Shown: positions 1-9,277, counted from the first letter of the stretch. The stretch: DNA of 64,000 nucleotides from Euryarchaeota archaeon UBA558 (GCA_002507175.1 DAZE01000012.1:91725-155724); one strand, 5' to 3'. Numbers and translations are program-made. The notes: generated from the letters alone by a model not told the origin.

Positions 1-59
1 GGAAGCCCAATACATATCCTCAATTATTTCATATCAGATCACTTGTTGGGTGGAAGTGC

Positions 60-344
60 ATGGCCGAGATTGACCGCCAGACAATCCTTGACTCGGTGGG
101 CCCAGTCCAGACCATACTTGATGCACATGACGGAGTAGTGAACGTTATCGATACTACTGGAGGAGTGATCTCAATTTCATTGGAGGGCGGTTGCACTGGA
201 TGCAGTTCAACTCCAATGACCGCAATGCAAATCTACTATTCCCTGATGAAATTGGATGAGGTGAACGACGTGTTGTTCATCAATGGCGAACTTCCTGCAT
301 ACATGAGGTCCTTCATCAACGAAAAGCTGGGCATAGAAGGATAG
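60..344 (+). CDS. NifU C-terminal domain Fe-S scaffold protein
   Basis: Small 94-residue protein matching the C-terminal NifU/Nfu domain. The signature is a cysteine pair in GGCTGCSSTPMTAM (residues about 43-56), which in this family binds a bridging [4Fe-4S] cluster between two subunits for transfer to apoproteins. The flanking pattern, in which a glycine-rich sheet precedes the cysteines and a helix follows them, also fits. It consists of this domain alone, with no IscU-like or A-type domain. It would act in the cytosol. The ATG at 60 is the only sensible start. It is convergent with the membrane protein gene ending at 346, and nothing upstream in the first 59 bases can be assigned. Confidence 0.88.
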   Translation: MAEIDRQTILDSVGPVQTILDAHDGVVNVIDTTGGVISISLEGGCTGCSSTPMTAMQIYYSLMKLDEVNDVLFINGELPAYMRSFINEKLGIEG

Positions 345-345
345 C

Positions 346-690
346 CTACTCTTCCTCAATTTCTAGAAGAGCCCTTGCCCTTCTGATGCTATGCGGGTTC
401 GGCTCGCCTTGGATCTCCTTCCCTTTCAGGTTCAACACCGAGGCAGCCGCCAGAACGAGTGAGAACACCGCCATTGGCCTTGCCGCATTTCGTGATCCCC
501 ACAAGGCTCCTCCCATTCCGTGCATCACGAAGAGGAGGATGCTCGCAATGATGCAGATTCCCATTATCATGCGTTGGCCCTTTATTTCCCCTGCTCTGCT
601 TCGCGCCAATGTGCCTATGCTCATCCAGAGTATGCCTGCTACACCACAAAGAGTGATCGAAAGTGTCTCTAAGACATCCACAAGCTCCAC
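346..690 (-). CDS. Small membrane protein, three predicted TM helices
   Basis: I do not recognise the family. The 114 residues show about three hydrophobic helices: near residues 8-28 (LSITLCGVAGILWMSIG), 42-60 (MIMGICIIASILLFVMHGM) and 72-88 (MAVFSLVLAAASVLNL). A charged C-terminal tail ends in EIEEE. Short basic loops (RSRAG, GSRNAARP) suggest an integral membrane protein. It is transcribed divergently from the PolX gene across an 82-base gap and is convergent with the NifU-domain gene. The opposite-strand frame has no convincing protein character. Confidence 0.6.
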   Translation of the reverse strand: MELVDVLETLSITLCGVAGILWMSIGTLARSRAGEIKGQRMIMGICIIASILLFVMHGMGGALWGSRNAARPMAVFSLVLAAASVLNLKGKEIQGEPNPHSIRRARALLEIEEE

Positions 691-772
691 ATGACCACCT
701 ACTCCAATTCACTCTGGTTTTGGCCAAGTTGACAAACCACAAAAACATAGGGATCGACCCCATCGGAGTACC

Positions 773-2707
773 ATGGTAAAGATCGGCGGATGGGGCCTCC
801 CCAAGACCAAACGCTCTGAGGCGCCATTTTACACGAAGAACCAAATAGTCACCGTTTTTGACCAGGTTGCAGTCTTGCTAGAATTGGATGGCGCGAACCT
901 ATTCCGTGTCAGAGCATACCAAAACGCCAGCAGGGCCTTGGGGCAACTGGAAAAGAACCTGTTCGAGCTGGTGAAATCAGACTCACTGACCCAGACTAAA
1001 GGAATAGGTAAGGGACTGGCATCCCTCGTCAAAGAAATAGTGATGACGGGCGAATGGGGGAAGCTAAAGGATCTCTACGACAAAGTCCCTGCCGGACTTG
1101 TAGAGATGGTTGGCATACCTGGCCTAGGCCCAAAGAGGGCCAGAATACTGTTCGAGGAGTTGGAGGTGAGCACCGTGGAGGGCCTGAAATCAGCATGCGA
1201 GCAAAACCTTGTGGCAGAATTACAAGGTTTTGGGGCCAAGAGCCAGAAAAAATACTTGGATGGCATCGATTTGCTAAGGAGGAACCAAGGAAGAACAAGG
1301 TTAGATGTCGGACTCGGATTTGGCCTAGCCCTGAAGAAAAGAGTATCAGGAATCACAGGGGTAATACAAGTCGAACTAGCAGGGAGTGCACGCAGAAGGA
1401 AGGAAACAATCGGTGATTTGGATTTGGTCGTGTCCGCTACTCCAGAAAATCAGAAATCCGTGATTGAGTCGGTCCTGGATCTTCCTGGCATTGCTGATGT
1501 AAAAGGAGCAGGGGAATCCAAAATAAGCCTAATTCTTGAGCAAAGCGTGTTGGTTTCTGATAATTCAGGGGGAAAGTTGGATCAGTCTCTATCAGAGACC
1601 ATAATGAACAGAGCCGAAGACTCAACAATTGATGCCCAAATAAGGATCGTCTCTCCTGAGATGTTCCCATTCACGCTAGCTTATTTCACTGGCTCAAAGG
1701 AGCATAACATAAGGATGAGACAACTCGCGATAGACAAAGGCCTCAGGCTCAATGAATTTGGGTTGATGCCAGAGACGGAGATCGAGGGTCTAGTGGGAAT
1801 AGATGCAGCCAAATACAGCCTGAGTTGTGTTGATGAAGGTCAAATATACCATTATCTGGGTTTGGACTGGGTGACTCCAGAATTAAGAGAGGATAATGGA
1901 GAGATAGAAGCGGCTTTGTCAAAGTCCATTCCAAATCTAGTTGAGGTTTCATCAATTCGTGGAGCACTCCATAACCACACCACAGCATCCGATGGACAAA
2001 ACACACTAGACGAAATGGCTGATGAAGCTCGGAGACTAGGCTGGGAATACATCGGAATTGCAGACCACTCCCCGGCTCTAAGAATTGGAGGGAGGAGCAT
2101 CGGAGTCGACCCAGATGCCGTGGAGATCCAAGCCAGCGAAATTACTTCCTACAATGAAAAAATGGAGGATCAGGGAGAAATTTTCAGGGTCTTTCACGGG
2201 AGCGAGTGTGACATCTTACCGGATGGTAAATTGGACTATTCAGAAGATGTGAGGGGAAAGTTCCACCATGTGATCGGCTCAGTTCACGCCATCAATACCT
2301 GGAAGTCGAGGGATGAACAAGTGAATACCGATGCAATCATAACCGCGATTGAAGATCCCTCTTTCACGGTTCTGGGACATCCGACCGGGCGGGTATTACA
2401 GGTGAGGGACGGATTTCCCGTGGACATGCTTCAGGTTATTGAGAGGATGGGGGAAATTAATCGAGAGGGGGAATTGAAAGCCATCGAGATCAATGCCTCT
2501 CCTTACAGACTTGATTTAGATTGGAGACTATGCAGAACTGCGAGGGACCATGGAGTTCCGATTTTGATTAACCCAGATGCTCACAGTATTGAGGGACTCT
2601 CTGACATAGCGTATGGCGTAGATATAGCTAGGAAGGGTTGGCTTGAAGCAAAGGACGTCTTGAACACACTCCCCGTAGAGAAGATAGACCATCTGCTTGG
2701 GAAGTGA
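773..2707 (+). CDS. polX: DNA polymerase/3'-5' exonuclease, PolX family (Pol X + PHP)
   Basis: 644-residue repair polymerase with the usual PolX order. A helix-hairpin-helix N-terminal region (residues about 20-180, with GIGKGLASLVKEI and GIPGLGPKRA) comes first. The nucleotidyltransferase palm follows, with GSARRRKETIGDLDLV holding the first two metal aspartates and DAQIRIV the third. A C-terminal PHP domain has its metal ligands visible in LHNHTTASDG, GIADHS, GSECDI, HHVIGSVH, GHPTGR and NPDAHS. The family fills gaps in base excision repair, and the PHP domain gives 3'-5' exonuclease or phosphodiesterase activity. A serine- and aspartate-rich stretch of about 35 residues (VLVSDNSGGKLDQ region) separates the second and third aspartates and looks like an insertion. 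Endonuclease III lies downstream in the same direction. Confidence 0.93.
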   Translation: MVKIGGWGLPKTKRSEAPFYTKNQIVTVFDQVAVLLELDGANLFRVRAYQNASRALGQLEKNLFELVKSDSLTQTKGIGKGLASLVKEIVMTGEWGKLKDLYDKVPAGLVEMVGIPGLGPKRARILFEELEVSTVEGLKSACEQNLVAELQGFGAKSQKKYLDGIDLLRRNQGRTRLDVGLGFGLALKKRVSGITGVIQVELAGSARRRKETIGDLDLVVSATPENQKSVIESVLDLPGIADVKGAGESKISLILEQSVLVSDNSGGKLDQSLSETIMNRAEDSTIDAQIRIVSPEMFPFTLAYFTGSKEHNIRMRQLAIDKGLRLNEFGLMPETEIEGLVGIDAAKYSLSCVDEGQIYHYLGLDWVTPELREDNGEIEAALSKSIPNLVEVSSIRGALHNHTTASDGQNTLDEMADEARRLGWEYIGIADHSPALRIGGRSIGVDPDAVEIQASEITSYNEKMEDQGEIFRVFHGSECDILPDGKLDYSEDVRGKFHHVIGSVHAINTWKSRDEQVNTDAIITAIEDPSFTVLGHPTGRVLQVRDGFPVDMLQVIERMGEINREGELKAIEINASPYRLDLDWRLCRTARDHGVPILINPDAHSIEGLSDIAYGVDIARKGWLEAKDVLNTLPVEKIDHLLGK

Positions 2708-2743
2708 CGAATCCTCATATCCCACGATGGCACCGAGGGCTCC

Positions 2744-2944
2744 ATGGGACTCGGTCGGGCACTGGTCTTCTCTTCCGTGATGGTACTTCCAGCAATGGTC
2801 GTCGGGTTGGGCGCATGGCTGGCCTTTGGAGGATCTGAGACATGGGAAAGTTGGCAATACGGGACTTGCTATGTAATCCCCGGCGCGTTGATACTGTCCT
2901 CGTTTATTGTTGGATACCTGGGCTCAGGTGAGAATGACAAATGA
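2744..2944 (+). CDS. Small two-helix membrane protein upstream of nth
   Basis: The 66-residue product has two hydrophobic helices (RALVFSSVMVLPAMVVGLG near the N-terminus and CYVIPGALILSSFIVGYLG near the C-terminus) joined by a short Trp-containing loop. No family is recognised. Its stop overlaps the nth start as ATGA, a translational-coupling arrangement seen repeatedly in this window, which supports it being a real gene. It follows polX by 36 bases and may lie in the same transcript. Confidence 0.55.
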   Translation: MGLGRALVFSSVMVLPAMVVGLGAWLAFGGSETWESWQYGTCYVIPGALILSSFIVGYLGSGENDK

Positions 2945-3603
2945 AGCGCCAGGAGAAGGCGGACAAGATTGGCAAAATGCTAGACCGTCTGTACCCAGAA
3001 ACTCCCGTACCACTGGATCATAGTGACCCCTACACGCTTCTGGTGGCAGTAATGCTATCTGCCCAAACGACAGACAAAAAAGTGAATGAGGTGACTCCAG
3101 CCTTGTTCTCACTTGCCTCAAGCCCACACAAGATGGCATTGTTGGAGGTCGAAACAATTCAGTCTTGCATCAAGCAGGTTGGCCTTGCTCCGACTAAATC
3201 AAGGAATCTCAGGAAAATGGCAGAGATCATAGTAGAAAGAGGCGGAAACATTCGCCCTGACTGGGACTACCTCGAGTCACTGCCGGGCGTTGGTCACAAA
3301 ACAGCAAGCGTTGTCATGGCGCAGGCCTTTGGCATACCCGCTTTCCCTGTTGACACCCATATTCACAGACTCGCCTCAAGATGGGGCCTCTCAAATGGCA
3401 AGTCGGTTTCCAAAACAGAGGCAGACCTGAAAACTCTCTTCGAGAAGTCAACGTGGAATAAACGACATCTTCAGATCATCTTCTTCGGAAGGGAATATTG
3501 CCCAGCACTCCGGCATGACTTGTCGCTATGCCCCATTTGCAGTTGGGCAGCTACGAAGAAAAGGATCAGGGAAGAGGCCCGAAAAGCCGGCCCTAGGATC
3601 TAA
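2941..3603 (+). CDS. nth: Endonuclease III (DNA glycosylase/AP lyase)
   Basis: 220 residues of the HhH-GPD family, which removes oxidised pyrimidines and cuts the AP site. Visible hallmarks are VMLSAQTTDKKVNEV, the helix-hairpin-helix LPGVGHKTASVV carrying the catalytic lysine, and FPVDTHIHRLASR carrying the catalytic aspartate. The C-terminal cluster region is unusual. It has C187, C197 and C200 (REYC, SLCPIC) with nine residues between the first two, and the fourth cysteine expected about six residues later is absent (SWAATKK). The normal pattern is C-x6-C-x2-C-x5-C. It overlaps the preceding small membrane gene by four bases and the 3' end of the convergent 3593-3877 gene. Function as a glycosylase is likely; an intact [4Fe-4S] cluster is uncertain. 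Confidence 0.93.
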   Translation: MKRQEKADKIGKMLDRLYPETPVPLDHSDPYTLLVAVMLSAQTTDKKVNEVTPALFSLASSPHKMALLEVETIQSCIKQVGLAPTKSRNLRKMAEIIVERGGNIRPDWDYLESLPGVGHKTASVVMAQAFGIPAFPVDTHIHRLASRWGLSNGKSVSKTEADLKTLFEKSTWNKRHLQIIFFGREYCPALRHDLSLCPICSWAATKKRIREEARKAGPRI

Positions 3604-3877
3604 TGTAGACAACCAATCCGAGACCAACCAAAAGGCTCCCAATAGCCAAGATAATTGGGCGTGCATTCTCCAATGCCTCTTTTGTCTCTCGGGCATCGTC
3701 ACATTGACCATCGTCCCATTCTGTTATCTGCGCGATGGTACCCACAGTAGAGTCACAGTTATCCTCGATTCCTTCATCATAGAGGCTTACCGCATAGCCT
3801 GCTCCCCCCCACGCGATGAGAGCAATACCTCCTAACATTATCAGGATGATTGACGCAACTTTGGAGAGTCTTCCCAT
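3593..3877 (-). CDS. Small two-TM membrane protein
   Basis: 94 residues, not assigned to a family. The N-terminal helix is SIILIMLGGIALIAWGGAGYAV and the C-terminal helix is PIILAIGSLLVGLGLVVYI. A loop of about 40 residues lies between them, acidic and with two cysteines (EDNCDSTVGTIAQITEWDDGQC in part), probably extracytoplasmic and possibly disulphide-bonded. Its last bases overlap the 3' end of nth. It lies downstream of the SpoU methyltransferase and SOUL genes on the same strand, but nothing ties it functionally to them. Confidence 0.55.
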   Translation of the reverse strand: MGRLSKVASIILIMLGGIALIAWGGAGYAVSLYDEGIEDNCDSTVGTIAQITEWDDGQCDDARETKEALENARPIILAIGSLLVGLGLVVYIRS

Positions 3878-3902
3878 GATTGACCTCCATACGATTAATT
3901 TT

Positions 3903-4637
3903 TCAACTATTGCCGCGATTTTGCCTCAATACTTCGGTTGCAACAACTGCGAGAGGCGCCTGAAGGTTGTAAGATGGGAGGAAACCACCCATTGGGATCC
4001 TTAAGACGACATCGCATTGAGCCAACAACTCATCAGGGATGCCGTGTCGTTCGCCTCCTATGATCAACATGCATGGCCCCGTGAGGTCAGCATCCCATGG
4101 CTCCACGTCTCCTGAATCCTCTATTCCAATCACCCTGTAGCCATATCTCTTTGCCAAGTCTATGGCTTGCTTCCACTCCATCCATCTGACTGGTATGAAA
4201 CGATCGGCCTTCATCGAGGCCCTTGAGGATGCCTTCCTGCCATCAGAGTTTAATTCCGAGTCCACAAATACAGCAGAACCCCCGCTGACTTCTACAGTTC
4301 TGATAGCGTATCCGATGTTTACTGGGTATTGCGCTCCTGCAAGTAGCCAGATGCTACCTGCCAATCCCATAATGTCCTCAAGATCAGCGGAAGGGTCTCT
4401 GTTCAACAGCCCAAGGGCCTCTGATGGGGCAGAATCAAACGAGAAGTGGCCCATCCTCCTTAAGTCGTTTTCAGACCCCTCTATGACAACAATGCCCAAC
4501 TCCGAAGCTCTACTAATCAGTGATCGTGTTGATTCCGAAGTAGCGTTCCTAAGGACCAGAATTCTTGTGAAGTGAAGACCTCGTTCTATTGCTTGCAATA
4601 TGTCACTCGATCCAGAGACTTTCAACCCATGGCGCAT
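3903..4637 (-). CDS. SpoU/TrmH-family RNA 2'-O-methyltransferase
   Basis: 244-residue SPOUT-class methyltransferase. The trefoil-knot motifs are present in the second half: AGAQYPVNIGYAIRTVE (motif 1), LIIGGERHGIP (motif 2) and PMGGFLPSYNLQAPLAV (motif 3, equivalent to SLNVSVA). The N-terminal 90 residues form an RNA-binding substrate domain. The family 2'-O-methylates ribose in tRNA or rRNA using S-adenosylmethionine; the target nucleotide cannot be read from the sequence. It starts two bases after the SOUL gene stop, so the two are probably co-transcribed. Confidence 0.85.
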   Translation of the reverse strand: MRHGLKVSGSSDILQAIERGLHFTRILVLRNATSESTRSLISRASELGIVVIEGSENDLRRMGHFSFDSAPSEALGLLNRDPSADLEDIMGLAGSIWLLAGAQYPVNIGYAIRTVEVSGGSAVFVDSELNSDGRKASSRASMKADRFIPVRWMEWKQAIDLAKRYGYRVIGIEDSGDVEPWDADLTGPCMLIIGGERHGIPDELLAQCDVVLRIPMGGFLPSYNLQAPLAVVATEVLRQNRGNS

Positions 4638-4639
4638 AC

Positions 4640-5167
4640 TCAGCCCTCCACCGCTATTTCGATTGGTATGATTATCTCATTCCGCCTGAGGAAAGGTAAG
4701 GTTGTACCTGGATTGTCATACACAGCTAGGATCGGTACGGATATTTGCCGATACTCGTGCTCTTGGATTAGGGCCTCCAGCCTCCTTGCACGAGATTCAG
4801 TCTTCCGTTGGCCCGAGAATCCAGAGAATCGAAGTACTGCGGTAAGGCATTTTGGAACCTCGACTATCTCTACACCTTCATCAATGGGGCTCGGTAGGTC
4901 TCCGATTTGATATTCTGGGGGCATTATGAACGCCATTTTGGAGCCATCTTCGTCATTCCATCTTTGGACCGGCGAAGTCATAGCGATTTTCATAGAACGA
5001 TCGTTTTGCCCGAATATGTACTTGGCTATCCTTCGAAAAGACTCCGAGGAACCACTATAGTCTGATTCAGACGTCGTTGCAATAGCGCAGATAACATCGG
5101 GGTACTTCCTAATCTCAAAGTTTGGATGTACTTTGACTAGTTCGTAGACCTGTTCCTGTACGCCCAT
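4640..5167 (-). CDS. SOUL family haem-binding protein
   Basis: 175 residues covering one complete SOUL/HEBP domain. Family features are the opening YELVKVHPNFEIRKYP, the SFRRIAKYIFGQN segment, IAMTSPVQ and the closing VAVYDNPGTTLPFLRRNE-type segment (here LAVYDNPGTTLPFLRR). No signal peptide is seen, so it is probably cytosolic. Eukaryotic relatives bind porphyrins; the archaeal role is unknown. It precedes the SpoU gene by two bases and is separated from nadE by 53 bases. Confidence 0.88.
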   Translation of the reverse strand: MGVQEQVYELVKVHPNFEIRKYPDVICAIATTSESDYSGSSESFRRIAKYIFGQNDRSMKIAMTSPVQRWNDEDGSKMAFIMPPEYQIGDLPSPIDEGVEIVEVPKCLTAVLRFSGFSGQRKTESRARRLEALIQEHEYRQISVPILAVYDNPGTTLPFLRRNEIIIPIEIAVEG

Positions 5168-5220
5168 ACTGACCGCAACTCGGAGGTCGTGTAGATAACA
5201 ATTGAGACTAATGCTTGCAT

Positions 5221-5991
5221 TCAGCTGTTAATGTATACTGGTATTGGATTCATTTTGTGTGAGTTCTGGGTGTTGAACTTATTGAATATCCTCATGACCT
5301 CTATTTGTCTCGGCGTCCAATCCATATCTCCTGTGCTGGGAGATTGTTCCATCGCCCACTCCAACTCCTCGTAGGTAGCCCCAATTTGATCCTCATCAGT
5401 CCTACCATCTTCCCACAATCCATCAGTTGGGGACGACTGCAAGATGTCCTTATGAACACCGAGCTCAGAGCCTAGTTGGTATACCTCTGACTTCATTAGG
5501 TCCGCAATCGGTGAAATGTCAACTCCTCCATCGCCATATTTTGTGTAGAAGCCTACTCCAAAATCCTCTACCTTGTTGCCCGTTCCAACGACTATGCCGT
5601 TGTTTGAAGCGGAGATTGCATACAATGTGGTCATCCTCAACCTTGCCTTGGTGTTTGCGAGAGCCATGTCGGTGACCGAGAACTCTGACAATGAGTCCTC
5701 AGCTAGTACGCGAAAAGTAGCGGATAGGTCGATTAAACGCCCTTCTGCATTTTCCCACTTATCCTCGAGCCAACTGATATGGGCATTTGATAGGTCAAAT
5801 TGGTCTAAATCCTGATTAATTGGTAAATTGAGTGCTATTGTCCTTATGCCAGTCATCGCGCATAGAGTGGAGGTGACTGCCGAATCCACTCCTCCCGAGA
5901 CACCCACTACCAGCGTCGAAATTCCATTTGACTCTGCGTACTCCCTTATCCATCCAGCGATCTTGTCTCCCAAGGTGTCGTCTCCGGGCAT
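5221..5991 (-). CDS. nadE: NH3-dependent NAD+ synthetase
   Basis: 256-residue adenine-nucleotide alpha-hydrolase family enzyme converting deamido-NAD plus ammonia and ATP to NAD. The ATP pyrophosphatase P-loop is VVGVSGGVDSAVTS (residues about 24-37). GTGNKVEDFGVGFYTKYGD holds the deamido-NAD and metal site, and GVDISPIADLMKSEVY is the conserved helix that follows. No nitrilase/glutaminase domain is attached, so free ammonia is the likely donor. The gene is divergent from ileS. An NMN adenylyltransferase gene for the preceding pathway step lies at 51685-52269. Confidence 0.95.
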   Translation of the reverse strand: MPGDDTLGDKIAGWIREYAESNGISTLVVGVSGGVDSAVTSTLCAMTGIRTIALNLPINQDLDQFDLSNAHISWLEDKWENAEGRLIDLSATFRVLAEDSLSEFSVTDMALANTKARLRMTTLYAISASNNGIVVGTGNKVEDFGVGFYTKYGDGGVDISPIADLMKSEVYQLGSELGVHKDILQSSPTDGLWEDGRTDEDQIGATYEELEWAMEQSPSTGDMDWTPRQIEVMRIFNKFNTQNSHKMNPIPVYINS

Positions 5992-6043
5992 AAGTTTGCC
6001 ATCATATGGTGATTAATGGACTATTGTCTTGGGTTCTAGAGCC

Positions 6044-6065
6044 CCCGAAATCACTTGTGTTCGGG
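6044..6065. promoter_or_regulatory. Inverted repeat between nadE and ileS
   Basis: Six-base arms CCCGAA (6044-6049) and TTCGGG (6060-6065) are separated by 10 bases in the 109-base divergent region between nadE and the preferred ileS start. It could be an operator or an RNA hairpin in a leader. An imperfect direct repeat, GAAATCACTTG then GAAATCAAGTG, overlaps and follows it. The arms are short, so chance is possible. Confidence 0.25.
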
Positions 6066-6100
6066 CGACATTGAAATCAAGTGCCACGGTCGGGTGGGCG

Positions 6101-9100
6101 ATGAGCAGTGACCAAGGCGGACGCCTCGACCCAGTTTCCCTTGAGAATCAAATCATAGAAATCTGGGGTAATGAGAAAACATTCCAGTCATCAATAGAAG
6201 CCCGCAGGATAAGAGGCAGACCTTTCACATTTCTTGAGGGGCCACCAACAGCAAATGGTAAACCCGGAATTCACCATGTGCTGTCTAGGTTGTACAAGGA
6301 CATGGTTTGCAGATGGAAAACCATGGAAGGCTACGTGGTGGAGAGAAAAGCGGGCTGGGACACCCATGGCCTACCAGTCGAGATAGAAGTTCAAAAGAGG
6401 TTAGACCTAATGTCAAACGAGGCCATTGAGGCCTATGGGATGAAGGAGTTCAATGAAGCTTGCAAGGAAAGCGTCTGGACATACGAGCAAGCATGGCGCG
6501 AGATGACTGAAAGGATGGGTTTCTGGGTCGACATGAATGACCCCTACGTCACGTTGGAGGATGACTACATAGAATCGGCATGGTGGTCTCTGAAACAAAT
6601 GCATGAGAAAGGATTACTCTTTAGGGGCCACAAAGTACTACCGTATTGCCCGCAAACTGGAACATCATACTCGAGTCATGAGGTGGCTCTCGGATACAAA
6701 GAGGTGACCGAGCCAGCAGTTTTCGTCAAATTTGACTTGATTGATGATCCAGCATGCATAATGGCATGGACCACAACCCCTTGGACACTTCCCGGGAACG
6801 TAGGCCTCGCAGTTGGCCCAGACATAGATTATGTCCGAATCAGGGTCGCTGAGCAACCATCTGCAAAGTGGCAGGGCAGAGGTTTTGCTGAAGTCGGCGA
6901 TCAGTTGATACTCGCCAAGGATTTGATGAGCCATGTGCTCCGACACAAAGTCGAAATCTTGGAAGAAATGAAGGGAACGGATTTGGCCGGACTGCACTAC
7001 AATCCGCTTTTCCCGGGCGCAGTTGACGGAAAGGGCCACCCAGAGGCATGGTCCATCGTGACCGCAGATTTTGTCACGACCACGGATGGGACTGGCGTCG
7101 TCCACACTGCGGTCATGTATGGCGAGGACGACTACAATCTTGGCTTGGCATCCGGCTATCCTGCCCAACACACCGTGGGGATGGATGGATGTTTCATACG
7201 AGGGACTCACCCCAAACTTGACGGCATTTACGTGAAGGATTGCGACGATATAATACTAGATCTCCTAAATCAATCCGGCAGACTGTACCGAGAGCATTTG
7301 TACACTCACGACTATCCACATTGTTGGAGGACGGATCACCCACTGCTGTACTACGCCATGGATAGCTGGTTCGTCCGAATGACTGCAGTCAAGGAGCAAA
7401 TTCTGGAGAACAACAATTCGGTTGAGTGGGCACCACCTTCGACTGGCTCGGGAAGGATGGGTGAGTGGCTATCAAACCTCAAGGATTGGGCAATCAGCAG
7501 GGAACGATATTGGGGGACTCCGATACCTGTGTGGATCTGTGGCGAATGTGGTCACGAGCATTGTATCGGAAGCCGTGGAGAGATGGAATCTATGCTAACA
7601 GTGGATTCTGAAATGCCCAAGGAACTTCACAGACCCTATGTGGACGAAATTAAGTTGGTTTGTCCAGAGAGAGGGTGCTCTGGAGAGATGAAAAGAGAAC
7701 CATATGTCATGGATTGCTGGTTTGACTCCGGCTGCGCACCTTTCGCACAATGGCACTACCCATTCGAGAATGAAGAGAAATTCGACTCATCCTTCCCGGT
7801 TGATTACATCTGCGAGGCGGTTGACCAAACCAGAGGGTGGTTCTACTCTCTACTGGCTGTTGGTACAACTGTCTTTGGAAAACCGACATACAAGAGATGT
7901 CTTTCCCTTGGCCATATCCTGGACAAGAATGGAAAGAAAATGAGCAAGTCAAGGGGGAACGTAGTCGATCCTTGGGACCACTTCAACCTAGAGGGGGCTG
8001 ACGCGATAAGGTGGTACATGACGACTCAAAGCTCTCCTTGGCAGCCAACAAATTTCGATCCAAGTGGAGTAAGGGAATCTTATGCCAGGATGTTTCTCAC
8101 TCTGTGGAACATCTACAGATTCCATGCTGATTATGCTGCTTTGGACTCGTTCAATGGAAATATGGAATCTTCTGAACCATCATCGAGGCCGTCTTTGGAC
8201 AGATGGATACTTTCCCAAACCAGTGCGACTGCAGAAAGGGTTTCACTCCTGTTCGAACAATGGGACTTCCACAAGGCGGGAAGAGAAATAGAGCGGTTCG
8301 TCGTTGACGATATCTCCAATTGGTACGTTCGGAGATCTAGGAGAAGGCTCTGGGACGAAGCCGAAAGTGATGACAAGGCGGCATGCCATCACACACTTCG
8401 CGAAGTACTCGGAGTAGTATGTAGACTCATGGCCCCAATCGCCCCATTCATGGCAGACAAAATCCATCGAGACCTCTTTCAAACCTCAGTCCACCTTGCA
8501 GATTGGCCTTGCGGATCTGATTTGATTGACTCCAAACTGCCTCAGAGAGGCCCAGAACTGGAGTTGAGGATGGAATTGGTCAGGAATCTCGCCGAGGCTG
8601 GCCGTAGAATCAGGGTCGAATCATCTCGAAGACAGCGCTTGCCATGCAAGAGAGGATGGATTGTGGGAGGCATTAGCGTAGGCGACCTATCAGGAATACT
8701 ATCTGAGGAGTTGAACGTAGGATTGCTCGAGGAAGAGAACGATCTCGAGAGATTCCAGAAAGTACAATTGAAGCCGAACAGAAGAAACCTTGGTAGAAAA
8801 TGCACAACGGATCTTCCAACAGTCCTAGAGGAACTTGAAGCAGTCGACCCAGAGTCGTTTTTACTGGAAATCGAGGCTGGCATCGCATACTTGGGAGGAT
8901 ACCAAATAACCCTCGATGATGTGGAAATTCATCGCGTAGAGAAGGATGGATACGCAGCAGCGACAATTGAATCAGAACAGGGGAATGTGACCCTTGTACT
9001 CGATATGTCCCTGGACGACGACCTGTTGTCTAAGGGATTGGCCCGCGACATCATTCGTAGGGTTCAGGCAAAGCGAAAGGAAATGGACCTAAGGATAGAG

Positions 9101-9277
9101 GCGGAGATCTCGCTGGAGATCGCTTTGGGCCCTGATTCGCCCAAGCTCGCAGAGAATGACTGGGATCACATTCTCTCTGAGACAAGGGCCACTTCGGGTA
9201 AGTTAACAGGGGATTTGAACTCCTCTGAATCCACATTCGAGGTGGATGGAATAACAATCGGATTCACCGTGTCCTGA
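6101..9277 (+). CDS. ileS: Isoleucyl-tRNA synthetase
   Basis: About 1058 residues, a full-length class Ia synthetase charging tRNA-Ile. Seen in order: the PPTANGKPGIHHVL version of the HIGH motif, WDTHGLPVE, the CP1 editing domain with AWTTTPWTLPGN and the GTGVVHTAVMYGEDDY segment, a zinc knuckle CGECGHEHC, DCWFDSG, and KKMSKSRGNVVDP as the KMSKS loop. An anticodon-binding region and a C-terminal domain follow. The arrangement is of the archaeal/eukaryotic-like type. The open frame extends upstream to a TTG at 6029, but the ATG at 6101 (MSSDQGG) gives a normal N-terminus and is preferred. It is divergent from nadE. Confidence 0.97.
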   Translation: MSSDQGGRLDPVSLENQIIEIWGNEKTFQSSIEARRIRGRPFTFLEGPPTANGKPGIHHVLSRLYKDMVCRWKTMEGYVVERKAGWDTHGLPVEIEVQKRLDLMSNEAIEAYGMKEFNEACKESVWTYEQAWREMTERMGFWVDMNDPYVTLEDDYIESAWWSLKQMHEKGLLFRGHKVLPYCPQTGTSYSSHEVALGYKEVTEPAVFVKFDLIDDPACIMAWTTTPWTLPGNVGLAVGPDIDYVRIRVAEQPSAKWQGRGFAEVGDQLILAKDLMSHVLRHKVEILEEMKGTDLAGLHYNPLFPGAVDGKGHPEAWSIVTADFVTTTDGTGVVHTAVMYGEDDYNLGLASGYPAQHTVGMDGCFIRGTHPKLDGIYVKDCDDIILDLLNQSGRLYREHLYTHDYPHCWRTDHPLLYYAMDSWFVRMTAVKEQILENNNSVEWAPPSTGSGRMGEWLSNLKDWAISRERYWGTPIPVWICGECGHEHCIGSRGEMESMLTVDSEMPKELHRPYVDEIKLVCPERGCSGEMKREPYVMDCWFDSGCAPFAQWHYPFENEEKFDSSFPVDYICEAVDQTRGWFYSLLAVGTTVFGKPTYKRCLSLGHILDKNGKKMSKSRGNVVDPWDHFNLEGADAIRWYMTTQSSPWQPTNFDPSGVRESYARMFLTLWNIYRFHADYAALDSFNGNMESSEPSSRPSLDRWILSQTSATAERVSLLFEQWDFHKAGREIERFVVDDISNWYVRRSRRRLWDEAESDDKAACHHTLREVLGVVCRLMAPIAPFMADKIHRDLFQTSVHLADWPCGSDLIDSKLPQRGPELELRMELVRNLAEAGRRIRVESSRRQRLPCKRGWIVGGISVGDLSGILSEELNVGLLEEENDLERFQKVQLKPNRRNLGRKCTTDLPTVLEELEAVDPESFLLEIEAGIAYLGGYQITLDDVEIHRVEKDGYAAATIESEQGNVTLVLDMSLDDDLLSKGLARDIIRRVQAKRKEMDLRIEAEISLEIALGPDSPKLAENDWDHILSETRATSGKLTGDLNSSESTFEVDGITIGFTVS

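Noticed and set aside
389..844. Minus-strand open frame of 151 codons
   Set aside because: It overlaps the 346-690 membrane gene in another frame and runs into polX. It is rich in Arg, Cys and Gly with no recognisable domain, unlike the hydrophobic frame chosen.
6665..7210. Minus-strand open frame of 181 codons within ileS
   Set aside because: It lies wholly inside a strongly conserved synthetase gene and has no protein family features.
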